DNA from: an uncultured bacterium
GTDB lineage: Bacteria > Bacteroidota > Bacteroidia > Bacteroidales > Bacteroidaceae
Length of the DNA: 64,000 nt
Direction: 5' to 3'
Assembly (NCBI GenBank): GCA_945829115.1
Contig: CALZTP010000003.1
Coordinates: forward strand, 1 to 64,000
Numbering within the stretch: position 1 is the stretch's first letter; every line of letters starts with the position of its first letter. Under the pieces are notes generated by a model, which was not told the origin of the DNA, searched no databases, and was given only the letters and a program-made list of their open reading frames with translations. A program made the position numbers and the translations under genes. Shown in pieces: positions 1 through 9,178 of the stretch.

Positions 1-51
1 CTACATCACCAATCAATACAATCATTATAAAAATAATTTTGCACACCTACT
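1..51 (-). mobile_element. End of a MITE, truncated by the window start
   Basis: The first 51 bases are the reverse complement of the left end of the complete MITE at 36146-36307, matching at 49 of 51 positions by eye. The terminal inverted repeat ends at 51 and is followed by TA at 52-53, as expected for a TA target duplication. The rest of the copy lies outside the window. It carries no coding sequence that can be seen. The outward-reading strand contains TAATTTTGC, which fits the Bacteroidota -7 promoter element, but no good -33 element is present. From 52 to about 250 nothing else is recognisable. Confidence 0.75.
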
Positions 52-253
52 TATACTTTAGAAAACAGTATATTCATCGAACTCATGTTAAATACAATGC
101 ATGTGGTATCTTTACCGTCAAACATTTATATGAACATTTGGCGGAGAAGGTTTATCATATCGCTACATAAGAGAATCTACGACTATGAAATCTTCGGTGA
201 AGAGCTTATGAGTATGTCCCGCTTCAGATTCCATTGACATCTTAAGTGAAGGT

Positions 254-284
254 TATAGGTGGGAATTAATAGAACCCACCTATA
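254..284 (-). terminator. Hairpin overlapping the argF' stop codon
   Basis: TATAGGTGGG (254-263) pairs perfectly with CCCACCTATA (275-284) across an 11-nt loop. The stem covers the argF' stop codon at 280-282. No clear T-run follows on the minus strand, so it is either a weak terminator or an mRNA 3'-end stabiliser at the end of the arginine/proline operon. Confidence 0.45.
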
Positions 285-1329
285 GTGATTCGAGTATTCT
301 TTTCAGAACCACCGAACAAGATATTTCTCGGTTTGCCGCCTCAGGTATAACAAGAGAGTTTTCTGATTCTATTACGTCGTCGGTAACAATGAGTCCACGC
401 CTTACTGGGAGACAATGCAGGAATTTTCCGTTGTTTGTCCATGACATATGTTCAGAATCAATTGTCCAAGACATATCTTTTGATAGAATCTGTCCGTAGA
501 GTTCCGGATTTGTGACACCTGGGCAAGACCAGTTTTTTGCATATACAAAGTCAGCACCTTCCAGAGCCTTTTTCTGGTTGTATTCCACAACAGCGTTTTT
601 CACCTCTCCAGAGACAGGGTCGGTATATTGCAGGAAAGCGGGGTCGAGCTCATAGCCCTCAGGATGAGTGACAACCAATTCCACATCAGGAGCAGCCAAC
701 ATCCACTGTGCGAAAGAGTTTGGAACTGCCTGAGGCAAAGCACGACAGTGAGGAGCCCAAGTGAGCACCACCTTCATCTTTTTGTGGTTGAAATCGAAAT
801 TCTGATAGTTTCCGTTAAGGAAAGGGAGGTTATTCTCTTTTGCCCAAGACTCCTCCATCGTGATAAGGTCGGCAAACGACTGAAGAGGATGAACCGTAGC
901 CGTTTCCATTGCGAACACCGGCTTTCCGCTGTACTTAAGGAACTGGTTGAGAACAGTCTCTGCATAGTCATAGTCCCGATCGGTGAGTCCAGCGAAGGAG
1001 CGCACACCAATTACATCACAATAAGACGCCATGACAGGTATAGCTTCCAGAAGATGTTCTGCCTTGTCTCCATCCATAATCACTCCCCGTTCAGTCTCCA
1101 ACTTCCAAGCCCCTGCATTTACGTCAAGAACGATAACGTTCATTCCGAGGTTCATGGCTGCCTTTTGTGTAGAGAGACGAGTGCGCAGCGAGTTGTTGAA
1201 GAAAATCATCATTAGAGTTTTGTTCTTTCCCAGATGCTGATACTTATATCTGTCGTGTTTTATTTCGAGTGCCTCCTGCATAGCCTTCTTTAGGCAACCG
1301 AGGTCTTGAGGGTAAACGAATGATTTCAT
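280..1329 (-). CDS. argF': N-succinylornithine (or N-acetylornithine) carbamoyltransferase
   Basis: This cytoplasmic enzyme transfers a carbamoyl group to an N-acylated ornithine and replaces ordinary ornithine carbamoyltransferase in Bacteroidota. The carbamoyl-phosphate site appears as SLRTR at 47-51 rather than the STRTR of ornithine enzymes; HPLQ is at 147-150 and HCLPVRR at 305-311. The sequence is very close to the Bacteroides fragilis enzyme as I remember it, but at 349 aa it is about 30 residues longer, with extra segments near 161-183 and 236-246. Residue 90, which decides acetyl versus succinyl substrate in this family (Glu in the acetyl enzyme, Pro in B. fragilis), is Ala here and favours succinylornithine. 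It is the last gene of the arginine/proline operon, 55 nt after proA. Confidence 0.93.
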   Translation of the reverse strand: MKSFVYPQDLGCLKKAMQEALEIKHDRYKYQHLGKNKTLMMIFFNNSLRTRLSTQKAAMNLGMNVIVLDVNAGAWKLETERGVIMDGDKAEHLLEAIPVMASYCDVIGVRSFAGLTDRDYDYAETVLNQFLKYSGKPVFAMETATVHPLQSFADLITMEESWAKENNLPFLNGNYQNFDFNHKKMKVVLTWAPHCRALPQAVPNSFAQWMLAAPDVELVVTHPEGYELDPAFLQYTDPVSGEVKNAVVEYNQKKALEGADFVYAKNWSCPGVTNPELYGQILSKDMSWTIDSEHMSWTNNGKFLHCLPVRRGLIVTDDVIESENSLVIPEAANREISCSVVLKRILESL

Positions 1330-1384
1330 AATGCAATATAAAAAAGTGGTTATTTTTTTAATAATAAAAGAGAAGGGATGAACA

Positions 1385-2614
1385 TTATGCTCTTATCTGA
1401 CCATTTCCGTTTATAAGCCATTTGTATGTTGTCATCTCCTCAAGAGCCATAGGACCGCGAGGACCAAGCTTCTGAGTAGAGATTCCTATCTCCGCACCCA
1501 GTCCGAACTGTGCACCATCGGTGAAGGAAGTAGGAGCATTTACATAGACACAAGCAGCATCAACGTTCTTTTGGAAAATCTCAGCAGTTTCAGGATTCTC
1601 AGTGATGATGCCCTCAGAGTGTCCAGAGCTATATCTACGAATATGTGCGAGAGCCTCTTCGAGAGAATCAACTGTCTTTATTCCGATTTTGTAGTCCATC
1701 CACTCCATTCCAAAAACCGACTCATCTTCATCATCGCAAAGAGTGGCGACATTCAGGTAGGCAGCAGCCCGCGAGTCAGCATAAGGTTCTACGATTCCCA
1801 TCATAGGAGAGGCCAGTTCCTTCAAATCGTTCAATCGACTGCTATGAATGATGAGACAGTCGAGAGCATTACATACAGAGACCCTACGAGTTTTTGCATT
1901 ATTGATGATAGCCCGTCCCTTTTCAAGGTCACCATCTTTATCGAAATAAATGTGAACAACGCCAGCTCCCGTTTCAATGACAGGGATACGTGCATTGTCT
2001 CTTACGAACTGTATAAGCCTCTTTCCACCACGCGGAATGCACAAATCGATATATCCAACAGCATTCAACATCTCTGCCGTAGCTTCGTGAGTGGCAGGAA
2101 GAAGGTTTACGACATCTGTGTTCACGCCATTCTCAGTAAGCACAGTCTTTATCAAAGAGACAATCGCTGAATTGGAATTCTCAGCATCGTGTCCACCCTT
2201 TAGCACACAAGCATTTCCCGACTTGAAACAGAGCGAGAAAACGTCAAAAGAAACGTTTGGACGAGCCTCATAGATAACACCGATAACCCCGAAAGGCACA
2301 GAGATTCTTCGAATATAGAGCCCATTTTCGAGAGTTCTCTCGTTTGTAACCTTGTTAAGAGGAGAAGGTAGCAACGCCACATGTCTCATATCAGCCGCTA
2401 TATCCTCCAGTCTTTTCTCTGTAAGCAGGAGTCGGTCGTAGAGAGGGTTCTCTCGCTCCATGCGCTCAAGGTCTTTTGCATTTGCCTGTAGTAGTGAATC
2501 CTTTTCCTCGATTATTCTGTCGGCAAGGATGTTTAGGATTTCATTTTTCCTTTCGTCAGGAAGCAAAGCGAGAGAATAGCTTGCCTCTTTTGTATCTATA
2601 AAAATTTTGTTCAT
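1385..2614 (-). CDS. proA: Gamma-glutamyl phosphate reductase (ProA)
   Basis: Second step of proline synthesis: NADPH-dependent reduction of gamma-glutamyl phosphate to glutamate semialdehyde, in the cytoplasm. The 409-aa length is normal for the family. YEARP is at 115-119, and the catalytic cysteine is C248 in the stretch RVSVCNALD, matching the aldehyde dehydrogenase-fold active site. It lies 26 nt after proB, so the two enzymes that channel the unstable acyl phosphate are made together. The whole run from argR to argF' has the same strand and short gaps, which implies a shared transcript. Confidence 0.96.
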   Translation of the reverse strand: MNKIFIDTKEASYSLALLPDERKNEILNILADRIIEEKDSLLQANAKDLERMERENPLYDRLLLTEKRLEDIAADMRHVALLPSPLNKVTNERTLENGLYIRRISVPFGVIGVIYEARPNVSFDVFSLCFKSGNACVLKGGHDAENSNSAIVSLIKTVLTENGVNTDVVNLLPATHEATAEMLNAVGYIDLCIPRGGKRLIQFVRDNARIPVIETGAGVVHIYFDKDGDLEKGRAIINNAKTRRVSVCNALDCLIIHSSRLNDLKELASPMMGIVEPYADSRAAAYLNVATLCDDEDESVFGMEWMDYKIGIKTVDSLEEALAHIRRYSSGHSEGIITENPETAEIFQKNVDAACVYVNAPTSFTDGAQFGLGAEIGISTQKLGPRGPMALEEMTTYKWLINGNGQIRA

Positions 2615-2640
2615 TTTCTTCCTTCTTTACCGTAAAAAAA

Positions 2641-3411
2641 CTAATTCTTTGCCAGAAATTCTGTATGCAGGACATTCTCTGGGTTTAGGATTACCTCTGG
2701 GAGGATGTTATTCCTCTTTCCGTTTGCAATAATAACCCTAACGCCACTTTCCGCAACCATTCTTGCAGTGTTATACTTTGATATCATTCCCCCTCTTCCT
2801 GCCGAACTCTTTGACTTCTGGATATACTTCTCAAGAGATTCTCCTGGCTCAACAGTTCTAATCACCTTACTTTCTGGCAATGCTGGGTTGCCGTCATAGA
2901 TACCATCGATATTTGAAAGGAGCACAAGCGTCTTTGCTCTCATCATCTTCGCAATCAGTCCTGAGAGTTCATCGTTGTCTGTGAACATCAGCTCTGTGAC
3001 ACAAACCGTATCGTTCTCGTTAACAACAGGTACGACACCATTGTCGAGCATCACCTCCATACAAGCGCGCTGGTTTTCGTACTGCTCCCCCGGTTCGAAA
3101 TTCTCCTTCATGGTGAGCACCTGTCCGATATGGATGCCATATTCTCGAAACAATTCATAGTAAAGGTTCACGAGCTTCACCTGTCCGATAGAAGAATATA
3201 GCTGCCTTTGCTCCACGGAGTCAAGTTCGAACTCCACCTTCAGTTCACTCTTTCCGCAAGCAACCGCCCCAGAGGTGACAAGTATGACCTCAAAGCGATG
3301 TTCCTTCAGCCATGCTATCTGGTCGACGAGAGCAGATAGTCGAGTGATGTCCAGTTTTCCTTTATCGGTGGTAAGCACATTTGACCCCACCTTAACAACT
3401 ATTCTTTCCAC
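2641..3411 (-). CDS. proB: Glutamate 5-kinase (ProB), kinase domain only
   Basis: First step of proline synthesis: ATP-dependent phosphorylation of the glutamate side chain. The amino acid kinase fold is clear: VVKVGSNVLT near residue 5, LVTSGAVACG in the first third, VNENDTV in the middle and a GRGGM segment near 205. At 256 aa the protein ends after the kinase domain and lacks the C-terminal PUA domain of the 367-aa E. coli enzyme. Both ends look natural, since the reading frame starts 36 nt after proC and stops 26 nt before proA, so this is a short ProB form rather than a truncation. Confidence 0.94.
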   Translation of the reverse strand: MERIVVKVGSNVLTTDKGKLDITRLSALVDQIAWLKEHRFEVILVTSGAVACGKSELKVEFELDSVEQRQLYSSIGQVKLVNLYYELFREYGIHIGQVLTMKENFEPGEQYENQRACMEVMLDNGVVPVVNENDTVCVTELMFTDNDELSGLIAKMMRAKTLVLLSNIDGIYDGNPALPESKVIRTVEPGESLEKYIQKSKSSAGRGGMISKYNTARMVAESGVRVIIANGKRNNILPEVILNPENVLHTEFLAKN

Positions 3412-3447
3412 AATATTTTTTTATAGAGTAGTTTCTTATATGCACAC

Positions 3448-4245
3448 TTACTTCTTTAATCCTGCCTTCAGACAACGAATGACAGCAGAAGAGAAAGCAG
3501 CATGGTCAAGTTCATTAAGTCCCTTTATGGTGACACCGCCAGGAGTTGTAACCTTATCGATGGCAGCCTCTGGATGAAGTCCTGTTTCATTAAGAAGTGT
3601 AACAGCACCGAGCATTGTCTGAAGAGCAATCTCCTTCGCATCCTTTGGGTAGAATCCCATTTCAACACCACCCTCCATCATTGCACGAATGAACCGCATG
3701 ACATAAGCAATTCCGCATCCCGCCATCATCATTCCAGAAGAGATGAGACGCTCTTCGCACACCATGGTCTTGCCCACGAGCGAGAAGAGAGCGTCTACGA
3801 GTTCAGTATCCTCTACCTTTCCTCTTGGAGAAGGAGCTATGAATGTCATGCTCTCACCGTATTCTGCAGCAATGTTCGGCATGCAATAGAACGAGCGTAT
3901 ATTATCACTTGCAAATGCCTTTTCAATGTCTTCGTTGAAGATATTTGCAGCAACGGAAACAACGAGCTGGTTTTCGAAATCAATACATCCAGAGATTTCT
4001 TTTGCCACTTGGGGGAATATCCATGGTTTCACCGCCATAACAATTACGTCAGCACCAAGAACAGCCTTTCGGTTATCTGTTGTTCCTGTAACCCCTTTAC
4101 ACTCAGCAGTAATGCTATCAATTGTTTTCTGCGAATGAGCAGTGATGGTGATGGAGTTTTCACCCTCCATATTCTCGAAGGCTTTCGCCCATCCCTTGAT
4201 GAGCGCGCCTCCCATATTTCCTGAACCAATAACAGTTATCCTCAT
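3448..4245 (-). CDS. proC: Pyrroline-5-carboxylate reductase (ProC)
   Basis: Last step of proline synthesis: reduction of pyrroline-5-carboxylate to proline with NAD(P)H. The N-terminus is a Rossmann nucleotide-binding motif (VIGSGNMGGAL, residues 5-15). The C-terminal half has the family signature TTPGGVTIKGL followed by the helix containing LDHAAFSSAV. Length (265 aa) is typical. It sits between argD and proB, so the three proline genes proC-proB-proA form an uninterrupted block inside an arginine operon, sharing glutamate as precursor. Confidence 0.96.
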   Translation of the reverse strand: MRITVIGSGNMGGALIKGWAKAFENMEGENSITITAHSQKTIDSITAECKGVTGTTDNRKAVLGADVIVMAVKPWIFPQVAKEISGCIDFENQLVVSVAANIFNEDIEKAFASDNIRSFYCMPNIAAEYGESMTFIAPSPRGKVEDTELVDALFSLVGKTMVCEERLISSGMMMAGCGIAYVMRFIRAMMEGGVEMGFYPKDAKEIALQTMLGAVTLLNETGLHPEAAIDKVTTPGGVTIKGLNELDHAAFSSAVIRCLKAGLKK

Positions 4246-4340
4246 AATGATTCAAATTATCTTGAACAACAATTCTTTCTATCGGTATGCGACAGGCTTA
4301 TCTGTTTTTTCCAAAAACAATATTCTGTGTTTCCCTTTTC

Positions 4341-5510
4341 TTACAAAACTGCTTTCAGTCGCTCAAGGAAGTCATCAGCCTCCACTTTCGAAAGACACAA
4401 CGGAGGCAAGAGACGGAGCACGTTTGTTCCCGAGCAACCAGTGAAGCAATGCAGTTCTTTTACGAGACGTGTGCGAGGCTCCTTATAAGGAATGTCGAGC
4501 TCGATGCCAATCATCAAGCCACGTCCTCTAACATCAACAATATGACAATTTTCGTCCTTCAACTCATTCAGCTTAGAAAGGAGATAATCACCAATCTCAC
4601 GAGCATTTTCTACAAGCTTCTCGTTCTCTATGATGTTCAGAACAGCCAATGCTCCAGCACAAGCGAGATGGTTTCCTCCGAATGTTGTTCCGAGTTGTCC
4701 GTAAACCGGCTTGAACTTTGGAGAAATCAATACGCCACCCATTGGGAAGCCGTTACATATTCCCTTTGCCACGGTAACAACATCTGGAGCCTGAGAGTTA
4801 TTGTCAAGAAGCCACTGGTGAGCAAAGAATTTTCCTGAACGTCCATAGCCGCACTGAATCTCATCGCAAACGAGAACAGTATCATATTTCGTACATAGCT
4901 CACGCAATGCAAGATAGAATTCCTTAGAGACCATTCGTATGCCTCCTACACCCTGTATACACTCTATAAGCACAGCACAGACATCACCTTTCTTCAATTC
5001 CTCTTCCCATGCAGAGATATCGTTTATTGGGAGGTATGTGACATGACCATTTGCATTTATCGGAGCAATGATCTTTGGATTTTGTGTTGCCTCTACAGCA
5101 AGAGATGTTCTTCCGTGGAAAGCCTTTTCAAGCGAGAGGATTCGAGTGCGCCCATTGTAGAAGCTGGCTAACTTCATGGCATTCTCGTTTGCTTCAGCGC
5201 CAGAGTTTATAAGGAAGAGCTGATAGTCGTCATATCCACACACCTTACCAAGTTTCTCAGCGAGAGCGACCTGAAGAGGGTTCTGCACAGAGTTGGAATA
5301 GAATCCTAATTTGTTCAATTGCTGTGTCATTGCCTCCACGTACTTTGGGTGGCAATGACCTACGGAGATCACTGCATGTCCTCCGTAAAGGTCAAGGTAT
5401 TCCTGCCCTTTGTCGTCCCAGACTTTGCATCCGAGACCTTTATCTATTGTTATGTCGAATAACGGATATACGTCAAAAAGTTTCATGTTTTTTTCAATTT
5501 GTTTTTTCAA
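4341..5510 (-). CDS. argD: Acetyl/succinylornithine aminotransferase (ArgD)
   Basis: PLP-dependent class III aminotransferase that converts N-acyl-glutamate semialdehyde to N-acylornithine using glutamate. The 389-aa sequence has NSGAEANENA near 102, the cofactor aspartate in CDEIQCGYGRSG (D216) and the Schiff-base lysine K249 in TVAKGICNGFP. It precedes proC by 95 nt and follows argC after a 158-nt gap, the longest internal gap in the operon. Given the argF' residue-90 evidence, its natural substrate may be the succinyl form; ArgD enzymes often accept both, so this cannot be read from the sequence alone. Confidence 0.95.
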   Translation of the reverse strand: MKKQIEKNMKLFDVYPLFDITIDKGLGCKVWDDKGQEYLDLYGGHAVISVGHCHPKYVEAMTQQLNKLGFYSNSVQNPLQVALAEKLGKVCGYDDYQLFLINSGAEANENAMKLASFYNGRTRILSLEKAFHGRTSLAVEATQNPKIIAPINANGHVTYLPINDISAWEEELKKGDVCAVLIECIQGVGGIRMVSKEFYLALRELCTKYDTVLVCDEIQCGYGRSGKFFAHQWLLDNNSQAPDVVTVAKGICNGFPMGGVLISPKFKPVYGQLGTTFGGNHLACAGALAVLNIIENEKLVENAREIGDYLLSKLNELKDENCHIVDVRGRGLMIGIELDIPYKEPRTRLVKELHCFTGCSGTNVLRLLPPLCLSKVEADDFLERLKAVL

Positions 5511-5668
5511 AATGTTAGGACCTTGTCAAGCGACAGGGGTGTTATGCGAGTGGACGTGAGCATATCATTTTTATGCTTGCCCCTACGAAGGAGCACTTTA
5601 AGGCACCACCAATAAGTCACAATTACAGCCCCAAAAGAATGCAAGCGAAAAGAGTAACTTTAGTAGAA
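5511..5668 (-). other. Long intra-operon spacer between argC and argD
   Basis: This 158-nt gap is non-coding. It contains a small hairpin (AGCATA/TATGCT near 5557-5576) and some resemblance to the dispersed intergenic repeat found at 28139-28215 and 34279-34370: a CATATCAT block, then GAAGGAGCA and TTAAGGCAC. No promoter with both Bacteroidota elements was found. It may be a decayed copy of that repeat or an mRNA processing region. Confidence 0.3.
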
Positions 5669-6691
5669 TTAGAAAGCGCTCGCTTTCAGTGCCAAGCCAG
5701 CCTTTTCGTCTATGCCGAACATGATATTCATATTCTGAACAGCCTGCCCAACAGCGCCCTTCAAAAGATTGTCAATCATAGAAGTGACAACAATCTTTCT
5801 TCCGAACACCTCCACATGCACAAGAGCCTTGTTTGTGTTCACCACCTGCTTCAAGTCTAAAGCCTTATCGGAATAATGTGTGAAAGCAGCAGAAGAGAAG
5901 AAGTCCTTGTAGAGACTTACAACCTTCTCAGCATCAACAGGTTCGTTCATTGTAACCACCTCTGTACAGAATATTCCTCGAGAGAAATCGCCACGGTAAG
6001 GGATGAAGTCCACGGAGATTGCGTTTTCTGGAATATCAAAACCCATGTTCAACGTATCAGCCACAAGAGGAGCCCCCTCTGGCTTCAGTTCATTCAGTGT
6101 CTGACATATTTCGTGCAGATGCTGATGAGTAAAGAGTTTATATACAGAGAAGTTATTGTTTCTCCAAGAGAAGTGTGTTGTAGCACCTGGTTTCTGCCCT
6201 GCTCCCGTAGAGCCGGTGACAGCATTTACGCTAATGTCGTGTATAAGCATTCCCGCTTTGGCAAGAGGGAGCAATCCCTCCTGAATACAGGTTGCGAAAC
6301 ATCCCGGATTTGCGAGGTGCATGCACTTTTCAATTTTCTCACGGTTTATCTCTGGAAGTCCGTAGACATAATCGTGGTCGCCTTTTATTCTAAAGTCCTG
6401 TGCGAGGTCAATAATCTTCACATTGGAAGGGATGGTATGCTCCTTGAGGAATGCCTCACTCTTTCCGTGTCCGAAGCAGAAGAACACCACATCAACTTTG
6501 TCGAAAGGCATCTCTGCCGAGAATGTCATCTCCGTGTCTCCAATGAGTCCCTCATGGACATCGTAAACCTTATTCCCAGCATTAGACTCACTGTTTGCAA
6601 AGACGATCTCCACCTCTGGATGGTTGAGGAGGAGACGGATTAGTTCTCCTCCTGTATATCCTGCCGCACCTAATATTCCTACTTTTATCAT
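5669..6691 (-). CDS. argC: N-acyl-gamma-glutamyl-phosphate reductase (ArgC)
   Basis: Reduces N-acylglutamyl phosphate to the semialdehyde with NADPH. The N-terminal Rossmann motif is VGILGAAGYTGGEL (4-17). The catalytic cysteine is C131 in ANPGCFAT, and the downstream segment VTGSTGAGQ is the usual substrate-binding loop. Length is 340 aa, normal for the short-type ArgC. It lies 47 nt after argG. The kinase that supplies its substrate (argB) is not in this window. Confidence 0.96.
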   Translation of the reverse strand: MIKVGILGAAGYTGGELIRLLLNHPEVEIVFANSESNAGNKVYDVHEGLIGDTEMTFSAEMPFDKVDVVFFCFGHGKSEAFLKEHTIPSNVKIIDLAQDFRIKGDHDYVYGLPEINREKIEKCMHLANPGCFATCIQEGLLPLAKAGMLIHDISVNAVTGSTGAGQKPGATTHFSWRNNNFSVYKLFTHQHLHEICQTLNELKPEGAPLVADTLNMGFDIPENAISVDFIPYRGDFSRGIFCTEVVTMNEPVDAEKVVSLYKDFFSSAAFTHYSDKALDLKQVVNTNKALVHVEVFGRKIVVTSMIDNLLKGAVGQAVQNMNIMFGIDEKAGLALKASAF

Positions 6692-6738
6692 TCTGAAAAA
6701 CTGTTATTCTTTATAGCCGTTACAAACAAGAAAACACA

Positions 6739-7944
6739 TTATCTCTCCTCGTCTGGATGTGCGAGGTAATATGCTCTGAGAGCTGTTGAAGAGACTTTTA
6801 TGAAGCCCTTAGCATCTTCAGAAGACCAAGCCTTTGCTGTTTCTCCATACTCGCCCAACTTATTCTTTACAAGGTCGTTAGGAGAGTCAACACCAACAGT
6901 CTGGAAACCAAGAGGTCGCAGTTCAAGAGTAACCGTTCCTGTTACGTTACGCTGAGAAGAGGTGAGCATAGCTTCGATATCAGGCATTACAGGCTCCAGA
7001 TACTGTGACTCGTGCAGGAACATTCCGTACCAGTTTGCCACCTGATCTTTCCAATACTGCTGCCACTTTGAGAGCGTATACTTCTCAAGGAATCTGTGGG
7101 CACCAATAATGAGCATAGGAGCAGCAGCCTCGAAGCCTACCCTACCCTTTATGCCGATGATCGTGTCACCAACATGGCAGTCACGACCAATTCCGTAGGC
7201 AGCACCAATCTCCTCAACCGCCTGAATAGCCTTTATCTTATCGTCGTAAGCGACACCGTTTACGGAGCATAGTTCCCCCTTCTCAAATCCGAGGGTAAGA
7301 ATTTCTGGTCCTTCTTTGGTGACATGCTTCAGATAAGCAGACTCTGGAAGTCCCTGAGTAGAGTCGAGAATCTCTCCACCACAGATTGAAGTACCCCAGA
7401 TACCTACATTATATGAATACTTCAACTTAGTGAAGTCAGCGAAATAGCCGTTTGCGTTCAGATAGTCCACTTCCTCCTGACGAGAGAGGTTTCTATCTCG
7501 TGTGAGAGTGATGATCTCAATGCCAGGAGCCATTACGAGGAAGGTCATGTCAAAGCGAATCTGGTCGTTGCCAGCACCTGTAGAGCCATGAGCAATAGCG
7601 TCAGCACCAATTTCCTTTGCATAGCGAGCAATGGCAAGTGCCTGGAAGATGCGTTCAGAAGATACAGAGATTGGATAGCAGTTGTTTCTCAATACATTTC
7701 CGTATACCATGTATTTCAATGACTTCTCGTAGTATTCCTTCGTTACATCGAGAGTGACATACTTCACTGCGCCCAATTTATACGCATTCTCTTCATTTTG
7801 CTTCAACTGCTCAGCAGAGAATCCACCAGTATTTGCACATGCGGCATAAACCTCATATCCCATCTCTTTTGTGAGATACATCACATTGTATGAGGTATCA
7901 AGACCTCCACTGAATGCTACTACAACCTTCTTTTTCTTTTCCAT
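6739..7944 (-). CDS. argG: Argininosuccinate synthase (ArgG)
   Basis: Joins citrulline and aspartate in an ATP-dependent step to give argininosuccinate. The ATP pyrophosphatase loop FSGGLDTS is at residues 11-18. Internal signatures include GSTGAGNDQIRF and IWGTSICGGEI. The length of 401 aa is typical. It follows the GNAT gene by 74 nt. Because argF' works on acylornithine, an acylcitrulline deacylase must act before this enzyme; that gene is not in the window, nor is argH. Confidence 0.97.
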   Translation of the reverse strand: MEKKKKVVVAFSGGLDTSYNVMYLTKEMGYEVYAACANTGGFSAEQLKQNEENAYKLGAVKYVTLDVTKEYYEKSLKYMVYGNVLRNNCYPISVSSERIFQALAIARYAKEIGADAIAHGSTGAGNDQIRFDMTFLVMAPGIEIITLTRDRNLSRQEEVDYLNANGYFADFTKLKYSYNVGIWGTSICGGEILDSTQGLPESAYLKHVTKEGPEILTLGFEKGELCSVNGVAYDDKIKAIQAVEEIGAAYGIGRDCHVGDTIIGIKGRVGFEAAAPMLIIGAHRFLEKYTLSKWQQYWKDQVANWYGMFLHESQYLEPVMPDIEAMLTSSQRNVTGTVTLELRPLGFQTVGVDSPNDLVKNKLGEYGETAKAWSSEDAKGFIKVSSTALRAYYLAHPDEER

Positions 7945-8018
7945 TGTTATATGTTTTATCTGTTTTTTCTTTGTTAAACTAAGTGATTGGTATCTGTGTA
8001 AGAATTTTTACACATTAT

Positions 8019-8630
8019 TTAAAATGGTATGCCTCTGAGAGTTAGAGTGCGTACAATATCCTGGAAGACACTAATAGGAGTAGGCTCTCCGACATATTTT
8101 TCTGGATCGTAGAGCATTCCTGTGCAGATGCAGAATTTTCGATTCTTTGCCACGAGGATATCATGATTGCAACATCCCTCACATCCTCTCCAGAAGGCAT
8201 CGTCGTCGGTGAGCTGATTGAACGAAACGGGTACATATCCGAGTTGAGTATTCATTTTCATCACAGCATCACCAGATGTGAGAGAGAAAATCTTTGCATT
8301 TGGCCATCTAACTCTTGCAAGAGTGAACGTATAGTCTTTTATTCTTTTTGCCACTCCAAGACCGAGGTAATCGGGATGGACAATGAGTCCTGAGGTTGTG
8401 ACGTAATGTTTATTTCCCCAAGTTTCAATATAGCTGAATCCCGCAAAGCGTTCTCCGCAAAGTGCGAGTACAGCCTTTCCCTCCTTCATCTTTGTAGCCA
8501 CATATTCATGTGTTCTTTCAGCAATACCCGTACCTCTTTTTCGGGCAGCTTCTCGAATGGTATCAAGTATGGTGTCAACGTATTTCTCATCGTCTGCGTC
8601 AGCAACCTTTATAATTATTTCTTCTTGCAT
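8019..8630 (-). CDS. GNAT acyltransferase, probable N-acyl(succinyl)glutamate synthase
   Basis: A 203-aa protein with a GNAT fold: an acyl-CoA-binding pocket is suggested by HPDYLGLGVAKRIKDYT, preceded by the beta strands HYVTTSGLIV. The C-terminal part has a cysteine pair (GCEGCCNHD). It starts 7 nt after argR and precedes argG, which places it where a first-step enzyme would be expected; no argA or argJ is visible. I recall that the homologous gene in Bacteroides thetaiotaomicron was shown to fill the missing first step as an N-succinylglutamate synthase. Fold and operon position are seen; the exact acyl donor is inference. Confidence 0.78.
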   Translation of the reverse strand: MQEEIIIKVADADDEKYVDTILDTIREAARKRGTGIAERTHEYVATKMKEGKAVLALCGERFAGFSYIETWGNKHYVTTSGLIVHPDYLGLGVAKRIKDYTFTLARVRWPNAKIFSLTSGDAVMKMNTQLGYVPVSFNQLTDDDAFWRGCEGCCNHDILVAKNRKFCICTGMLYDPEKYVGEPTPISVFQDIVRTLTLRGIPF

Positions 8631-8637
8631 TTTTTTG

Positions 8638-9138
8638 TTAATAATCGATTGAGTCCGTTATTTCCGGTATTATGTACCCTAATGCTGTAATTATTTCTTT
8701 TCGCTCGGCACCTTCTGCAATCATGAAGAAGATGGTGTCGTCTCCTGCTATTGTGCCAAGAATCTGTTGAATTTTTGAATTGTCTATATTATATGCAATT
8801 CGTGAAGCATATCCTGGTCGGGTGTGTATCACGCCCATATTCCCAGAGAACTTCAGAGAGACGAATCCAGAGGTGAGCAGCATTTCCCTTGCCGTCATTG
8901 GCTTCTGCACTCGTTTGTATGCAGTCTCGTTAGGCAGCACATATATGTATCGTCCGTCAGCCATGACAGCCTTTGATACCTTAAGGAGCCTCATATCGCG
9001 TGAGAGTGTTGACTGAGTGATATTGTATCCCTCTTTTGTAAGTGCCTTCAAGACATCGTCTTGCGAGCAGAGTTCTTGAGAGGAAAACAGCATTCTCAGT
9101 GTCTCGAGTCTGTCGTTCTTTGGTTTTACTGATTGCAT
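8638..9138 (-). CDS. argR: Arginine repressor ArgR/AhrC family
   Basis: Arginine-responsive DNA-binding hexamer expected to control the operon it heads. The N-terminal winged helix is seen in LRMLFSSQELCSQDDVLKAL and the recognition helix in NITQSTLSRDMRLL. The C-terminal arginine-binding half contains GTIAGDDTIFFM. I chose ATG at 9138 (166 aa); a frame-open GTG at 9168 would sit almost on the predicted transcription start and adds an unlikely extension. The DNA between 9140 and 9165 is AT-rich with an imperfect TGAATT/AATTAT-type element that could be an ARG box for autoregulation, but it is not a clear palindrome. Confidence 0.92.
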   Translation of the reverse strand: MQSVKPKNDRLETLRMLFSSQELCSQDDVLKALTKEGYNITQSTLSRDMRLLKVSKAVMADGRYIYVLPNETAYKRVQKPMTAREMLLTSGFVSLKFSGNMGVIHTRPGYASRIAYNIDNSKIQQILGTIAGDDTIFFMIAEGAERKEIITALGYIIPEITDSIDY

Positions 9139-9178
9139 ATTTATACAATAATTTAATTCATATTTCACAAATTGCTTG

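Noticed and set aside
628-1215. Plus-strand reading frame of 195 codons opposite argF'
   Set aside because: It is an antisense shadow of a clearly recognised gene, with no family similarity.
9138-9168. Classical ARG-box palindrome at the argR start
   Set aside because: Only a loose AT-rich match; not called as a separate operator.
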